Source: JAZSQT01 sp045538075 (GTDB lineage Bacteria; Chrysiogenota; Deferribacteres; Deferribacterales; Mucispirillaceae). Taken from it: a stretch of 26,766 bases of DNA. Under the pieces are notes generated by a model. That model had not been told where the DNA came from, did no database searches, and saw only the letters and a list, made by a program, of their open reading frames with translations. A program made the position numbers and the translations under genes. Positions 23,778-26,766 of this stretch are shown in pieces. The stretch is taken from NCBI GenBank assembly GCA_045538075.1, contig JAZSQT010000181.1, forward strand, positions 1 through 26,766, given 5' to 3'. Position 1 is the first letter of the stretch. Each line of letters begins with the position of its first letter.

Positions 23778-24992
23778 ATGGGACAAATTCGTAATATCGG
23801 TATTATTACAGCTGGAGGAGACTGTGGAGGTCTTAATGCTGTAGTTCGTGGTGCTGCTTCAATGGCAAATGCTAAAGGTATTGGAGCATTTATTATTCCT
23901 AATGGATACGCAGGGCTATATAACCTTGTTGATATGGAAAGTATTACTCGTCTTGATATTGATAGACTTGAAGAAATTAATTCTACAAGAGCAGGTAGTG
24001 AAGCAGGTCATTCAAGAGTTAAAATTTCAAAAATTAAAGACCCAAATAAATATGCACGCATACTTGAAGGTCTTAAAAAATTTAATATAGATGGACTTGT
24101 TGTTGCTGGTGGTGATGATACTGGTAGTGTTGTTGTTGATTTACACGAAAATGGTATTCCAGTAGTTCATGCTCCAAAAACTATGGATTTAGACCTTCAA
24201 ACGTATTCTGTTGGTGGTGATTCTACTATCAATAGAATTACAAGATTAGTTGAAGATTTAAAAACTACAGGTCGCACTCATAATAGAATTATGATTACTG
24301 AAGTGTTTGGAAGATATGCAGGTCATACTGCTTTTAGAGGTGGTATAGCAGCAGATGCAGATTGTATATTAATACCAGAAGTGCCTGTTGATTTTAATGA
24401 AGTGTATAAACATTTAAAAGAAACTTATTTTAGAAGAATATTAAAAAGCGATGTTTTTGCAGGCACTTATACAATTGTTGTTGCAGAAGGTGTAAAAGAT
24501 GAAAATGGTGAAGTATTCTGTGATAAAAGCCAAACTGATGCTTTTGGTCATGCAAAACTTACTGGTGCTGCAAAGGGTATAAAATCTAATCTTGAAGCAA
24601 AAATGAAAGAAGATCCAGAAATTAAAGAATTTATGAAAAAATCTGGAATGTTTGTTGAAGGAATTTTTGAAATACCAGAAGTTCGTGAAGTTATACCAGG
24701 TCATATGGTTCGTAGTGGAGAAAGTTCTGCAATGGACGCAAACTTTGGTAAAGAAGCTGGTTCAAGTGCCGTTTTATTGTTAGTTAATGGAATTACTGGT
24801 GTTACCTTTTCTCATCTTACTGGCGATGGTCAAATTCGCTATATGGTTACAAAAGATGCAATTCAACAACGCCATGTTCACCCTGAAATGGTTAGCTTTT
24901 ACGAAAATTTAGGTGTTTGTTTTGGTAGAAAACCACAACCAGCTAACCCTAAAGCAGAAGCAATTAAAGAACTTATTGATAGAGTTTATTAG
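23778..24992 (+). CDS. pfp: PPi-type 6-phosphofructokinase
   Basis: 404 residues of the PfkA superfamily. ITAGGDCGGLNAVVRG (10-25) is the phosphate-donor loop. VVAGGDDTG has GGDD at 111-114 and APKTMDLDL has Lys134; Asp at the fourth GGDD position and Lys in PKT are the two residues that mark PPi-dependent enzymes. The catalytic Asp pair of T-x-D-x-D is kept. The sugar-phosphate motif reads EVFGR (175-179) instead of the usual E-x-MGR, and the PGHMVRSG segment replaces the common Gln-Arg-Gly-Gly. A reversible PPi-dependent step between fructose-6-phosphate and fructose-1,6-bisphosphate is most likely. It is transcribed alone. Confidence 0.9.
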   Translation: MGQIRNIGIITAGGDCGGLNAVVRGAASMANAKGIGAFIIPNGYAGLYNLVDMESITRLDIDRLEEINSTRAGSEAGHSRVKISKIKDPNKYARILEGLKKFNIDGLVVAGGDDTGSVVVDLHENGIPVVHAPKTMDLDLQTYSVGGDSTINRITRLVEDLKTTGRTHNRIMITEVFGRYAGHTAFRGGIAADADCILIPEVPVDFNEVYKHLKETYFRRILKSDVFAGTYTIVVAEGVKDENGEVFCDKSQTDAFGHAKLTGAAKGIKSNLEAKMKEDPEIKEFMKKSGMFVEGIFEIPEVREVIPGHMVRSGESSAMDANFGKEAGSSAVLLLVNGITGVTFSHLTGDGQIRYMVTKDAIQQRHVHPEMVSFYENLGVCFGRKPQPANPKAEAIKELIDRVY

Positions 24993-24999
24993 TAATTTT

Positions 25000-25026
25000 A
25001 AGGCTGTCAAAATTGACAGCCTTTTT
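25000..25026 (+). terminator. Terminator of the phosphofructokinase gene
   Basis: Arms 25000-25010 (AAGGCTGTCAA) and 25013-25023 pair perfectly over 11 bp with a 2-nt centre, followed on the plus strand by TTTTTATTTT. On the minus strand the T tract is poor, so it mainly serves the rightward gene. Confidence 0.85.
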
Positions 25027-25783
25027 ATTTTATTAATTCTAAAAATTCGTTATGGACTAAACTATTAGAAGCAATTAGAGAGCCAGTTTTTAAGTTTTGT
25101 TCTTTTCCTTCAAAATCTGTAACTAATCCCCCAGCCTCTTTTAAAATAATCATACCGGCAGAAATATCCCAAGGTTTTAAGTTTCTTTCATAATATAAAT
25201 CAAATACCCCTTTTGCAACGTAACATAAATCTAATGCTGCTGAGCCTGCTCGTCTTATCCCTCTTGATACGGAAAGAACTTTCTTTAAAATATCCATTAA
25301 GTATGATAATTCATCTTTAATATACGGAAAACCTGTAGCACATAAAGATTTTGATAATCTATCTTTATTTGATACTGAAATTTTTTTATTATTTAAAAAA
25401 GCTCCTTTACCATTTTCTGCATAAAATAATTCATTCATAACTGGATTATACACAACTCCATAATGCCCTATTCTATCTGTATAAACTCCTATAGATATTG
25501 AAACAAAAGGAAAACCATGCACAAAATTAGTTGTCCCATCTATTGGGTCTATAAATATTGCGTTATTAAAATCATCAAAAGGATTAGTAGATGTTTCTTC
25601 ACCAATGATTTTATGATTTGGAAAAATTTTTGAAAGTTTATCCTTAATAAAAATTTCTGTTTTTAAATCGTATTCTGTAACTAAATCAATACTACCTTTA
25701 TAGTTTACATCTTTTTCTTTATTTACTCCGTCTAAAATTATATTTCCAGCTTCATTGGCAATTTCTACTATTTTATTAATCAT
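25025..25783 (-). CDS. suhB: Inositol-1-monophosphatase family protein (SuhB-like)
   Basis: 252 residues. Metal-binding motifs GEETS (61-65) and FIDPIDGTTNFVHGFP (78-93) with the C-terminal KPWDISAG (Asp206) are intact. The family dephosphorylates inositol-1-phosphate and related sugar phosphates, and in E. coli SuhB also takes part in rRNA antitermination. The exact substrate cannot be told here, and fructose-1,6-bisphosphatase activity is possible given the neighbouring phosphofructokinase. AAGGAG lies about 9 nt before the ATG. Divergent from the next gene. Confidence 0.92.
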   Translation of the reverse strand: MINKIVEIANEAGNIILDGVNKEKDVNYKGSIDLVTEYDLKTEIFIKDKLSKIFPNHKIIGEETSTNPFDDFNNAIFIDPIDGTTNFVHGFPFVSISIGVYTDRIGHYGVVYNPVMNELFYAENGKGAFLNNKKISVSNKDRLSKSLCATGFPYIKDELSYLMDILKKVLSVSRGIRRAGSAALDLCYVAKGVFDLYYERNLKPWDISAGMIILKEAGGLVTDFEGKEQNLKTGSLIASNSLVHNEFLELIK

Positions 25784-25832
25784 ATATAAAAACTCCTTGC
25801 AAAATTTATAATTTTAGTTATAAATTTTCATT

Positions 25833-26766
25833 ATGTTAAATATAAATACTATTAATTTTGATATTTCTATAGATGAATGTTTTAAAGAACTAAAACCTCA
25901 CCCAAAATTTAACCAATGTCGTTTTGATAATTATAATAACGACATTAATTATCCATCACAATTATATATTAAAAATCTTTTAAAAAATATCACAGAAGAT
26001 AGCAAAAATACAGAAAAAAAGAGTTTTTTTAATATATTTAATAAAAATAAAAGTAAGAAAAAATATAAAAATTTATATATTGATGGCACTTATGGTGTAG
26101 GTAAAACTCATTTAATTTCTGCTACTTTTAATGATTTTAATGGAAACAAAGCCTTTTTAAGTTTTGTAGAATTAACTTATTTTATTAACTTTTACGGCCT
26201 TGAAAATACTATTGCAAAATTTAAAGAATTAGACTTACTTTTAATTGATGAATTTGATTTATACGACCCTGCTACTACAAGAATGGTTGCAAGACTTATT
26301 GATGAAATAAATAAAGATACACTCATTATTACTACATCAAATAAACTACCGAAAGAATTAGGTGGTGGTAATTTTGATACAACAATGTTTGCACGAGAAT
26401 TAGGTATTATATCTGATACTTTTGATACAATAGTAGTTGAAGGCGTTAGTTTTAGAATTAATCTTGCAAGATGGCAAGCAAACTATTCTAATAACACATT
26501 TCAAAGTGCATTAAATCAAGAAAAAACAGAAGAAAAAGTATTATCTACATCTTTTAATGAATTAATGAATGTATTAAGAAATAACCACCCTTTTAAATTT
26601 TTTGTTTTACCTAAAAATGCTAAAAGGATATTTATTACAGATTTTAAACAATTTTTCAAATTAGATGATGCATTGCGTTTTACATCTTTTATAGATCATT
26701 GTTATTATTACGATACTAAAATTTTTCTACAATCAAAAGAAGAAAACGATAGTATTTTTACTAAAG
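25833..26766 (+). CDS. zapE: AFG1/ZapE-family P-loop ATPase, 3' end outside window
   Basis: The first 311 codons are present and the frame is still open at the window edge. Walker A is GTYGVGKT (85-92), Walker B LLLIDEFDLYD (135-145), sensor region ITTSNKLPKELGGGNF (166-181), and a later VVEGVSFR matches the family's Asp-Gly-x-Asp-Tyr/Phe-Arg end motif. ZapE is an FtsZ-associated ATPase in E. coli; eukaryotic AFG1 acts on mitochondrial proteins. The layout (YIDGTYGVGKTHL, SFVELTYFINFYG, IDEFDLYDP) is closer to the form I know from actinobacteria than to the proteobacterial one. A Lys/Asn-rich insertion (about 55-80) precedes Walker A. There is no clear Shine-Dalgarno before the ATG. Confidence 0.85.
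   Translation, partial: MLNINTINFDISIDECFKELKPHPKFNQCRFDNYNNDINYPSQLYIKNLLKNITEDSKNTEKKSFFNIFNKNKSKKKYKNLYIDGTYGVGKTHLISATFNDFNGNKAFLSFVELTYFINFYGLENTIAKFKELDLLLIDEFDLYDPATTRMVARLIDEINKDTLIITTSNKLPKELGGGNFDTTMFARELGIISDTFDTIVVEGVSFRINLARWQANYSNNTFQSALNQEKTEEKVLSTSFNELMNVLRNNHPFKFFVLPKNAKRIFITDFKQFFKLDDALRFTSFIDHCYYYDTKIFLQSKEENDSIFTK

Overview
This window is AT-rich, densely packed bacterial chromosome. It carries housekeeping and respiratory genes, and I see no mobile element, CRISPR array, rRNA or tRNA. The gene set points to a low-GC Gram-negative organism: an MlaEFD outer-membrane lipid transporter, a cbb3-type (micro-aerobic) oxidase with its assembly genes, menaquinone made by the futalosine route (MqnD), an ApgM-type enzyme inside a hom-lysC-cimA cluster, and a PPi-type phosphofructokinase. 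My best guess is Deferribacterota (Mucispirillum-like) or a related lineage. That is inference from gene content and composition only.

Region 1 (1-4769, leftward) is a complete cco operon in the order ccoN, ccoO-cytochrome c fusion, ccoP N-terminal stub, ccoQ, ccoG, ccoH, ccoS, ccoI (cut by the window edge). Three things are unusual. The usual third subunit is split: its membrane anchor is a separate 66-residue protein, and a monohaem cytochrome domain is fused to CcoO. The small proteins CcoQ and CcoS both end in Met-Met plus an Asp-rich tail whose codons overlap the next gene's start. A 13-bp perfect inverted repeat followed by a T tract, resembling an intrinsic terminator, lies inside the first codons of ccoG, just where structural genes give way to assembly genes.

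Region 2 (4898-12706, leftward) is a tightly packed run: lipoprotein, short-form N-acetylglutamate synthase-like GNAT, prfB, alr, mlaE, mlaF, mlaD, mqnD and a diacylglycerol-kinase-family gene. Many junctions overlap by 1-4 nt. MlaD carries a long helical segment and a C-terminal beta-rich, outer-membrane-like domain.

Region 3 (12749-16239, rightward) is the pyrimidine operon pyrR-pyrB-pyrC followed by tag. It has a good promoter and a leader with an attenuator-like terminator and a 12-codon leader ORF.

Region 4 (16266-21575, leftward) is an aspartate-family operon: hom, apgM-like (probable homoserine kinase), lysC, cimA. It covers homoserine/threonine and the citramalate entry to isoleucine.

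Region 5 (21726-26766) alternates strands: gmk-rpoZ (right), a Sel1-repeat membrane protein (left), PPi-type phosphofructokinase (right), an inositol-monophosphatase-family gene (left), and a partial AFG1/ZapE-family ATPase of the form I associate with actinobacteria (right, runs off the end). Convergent pairs are separated by clear hairpin terminators, and several divergent pairs have recognisable sigma-70-like promoters.
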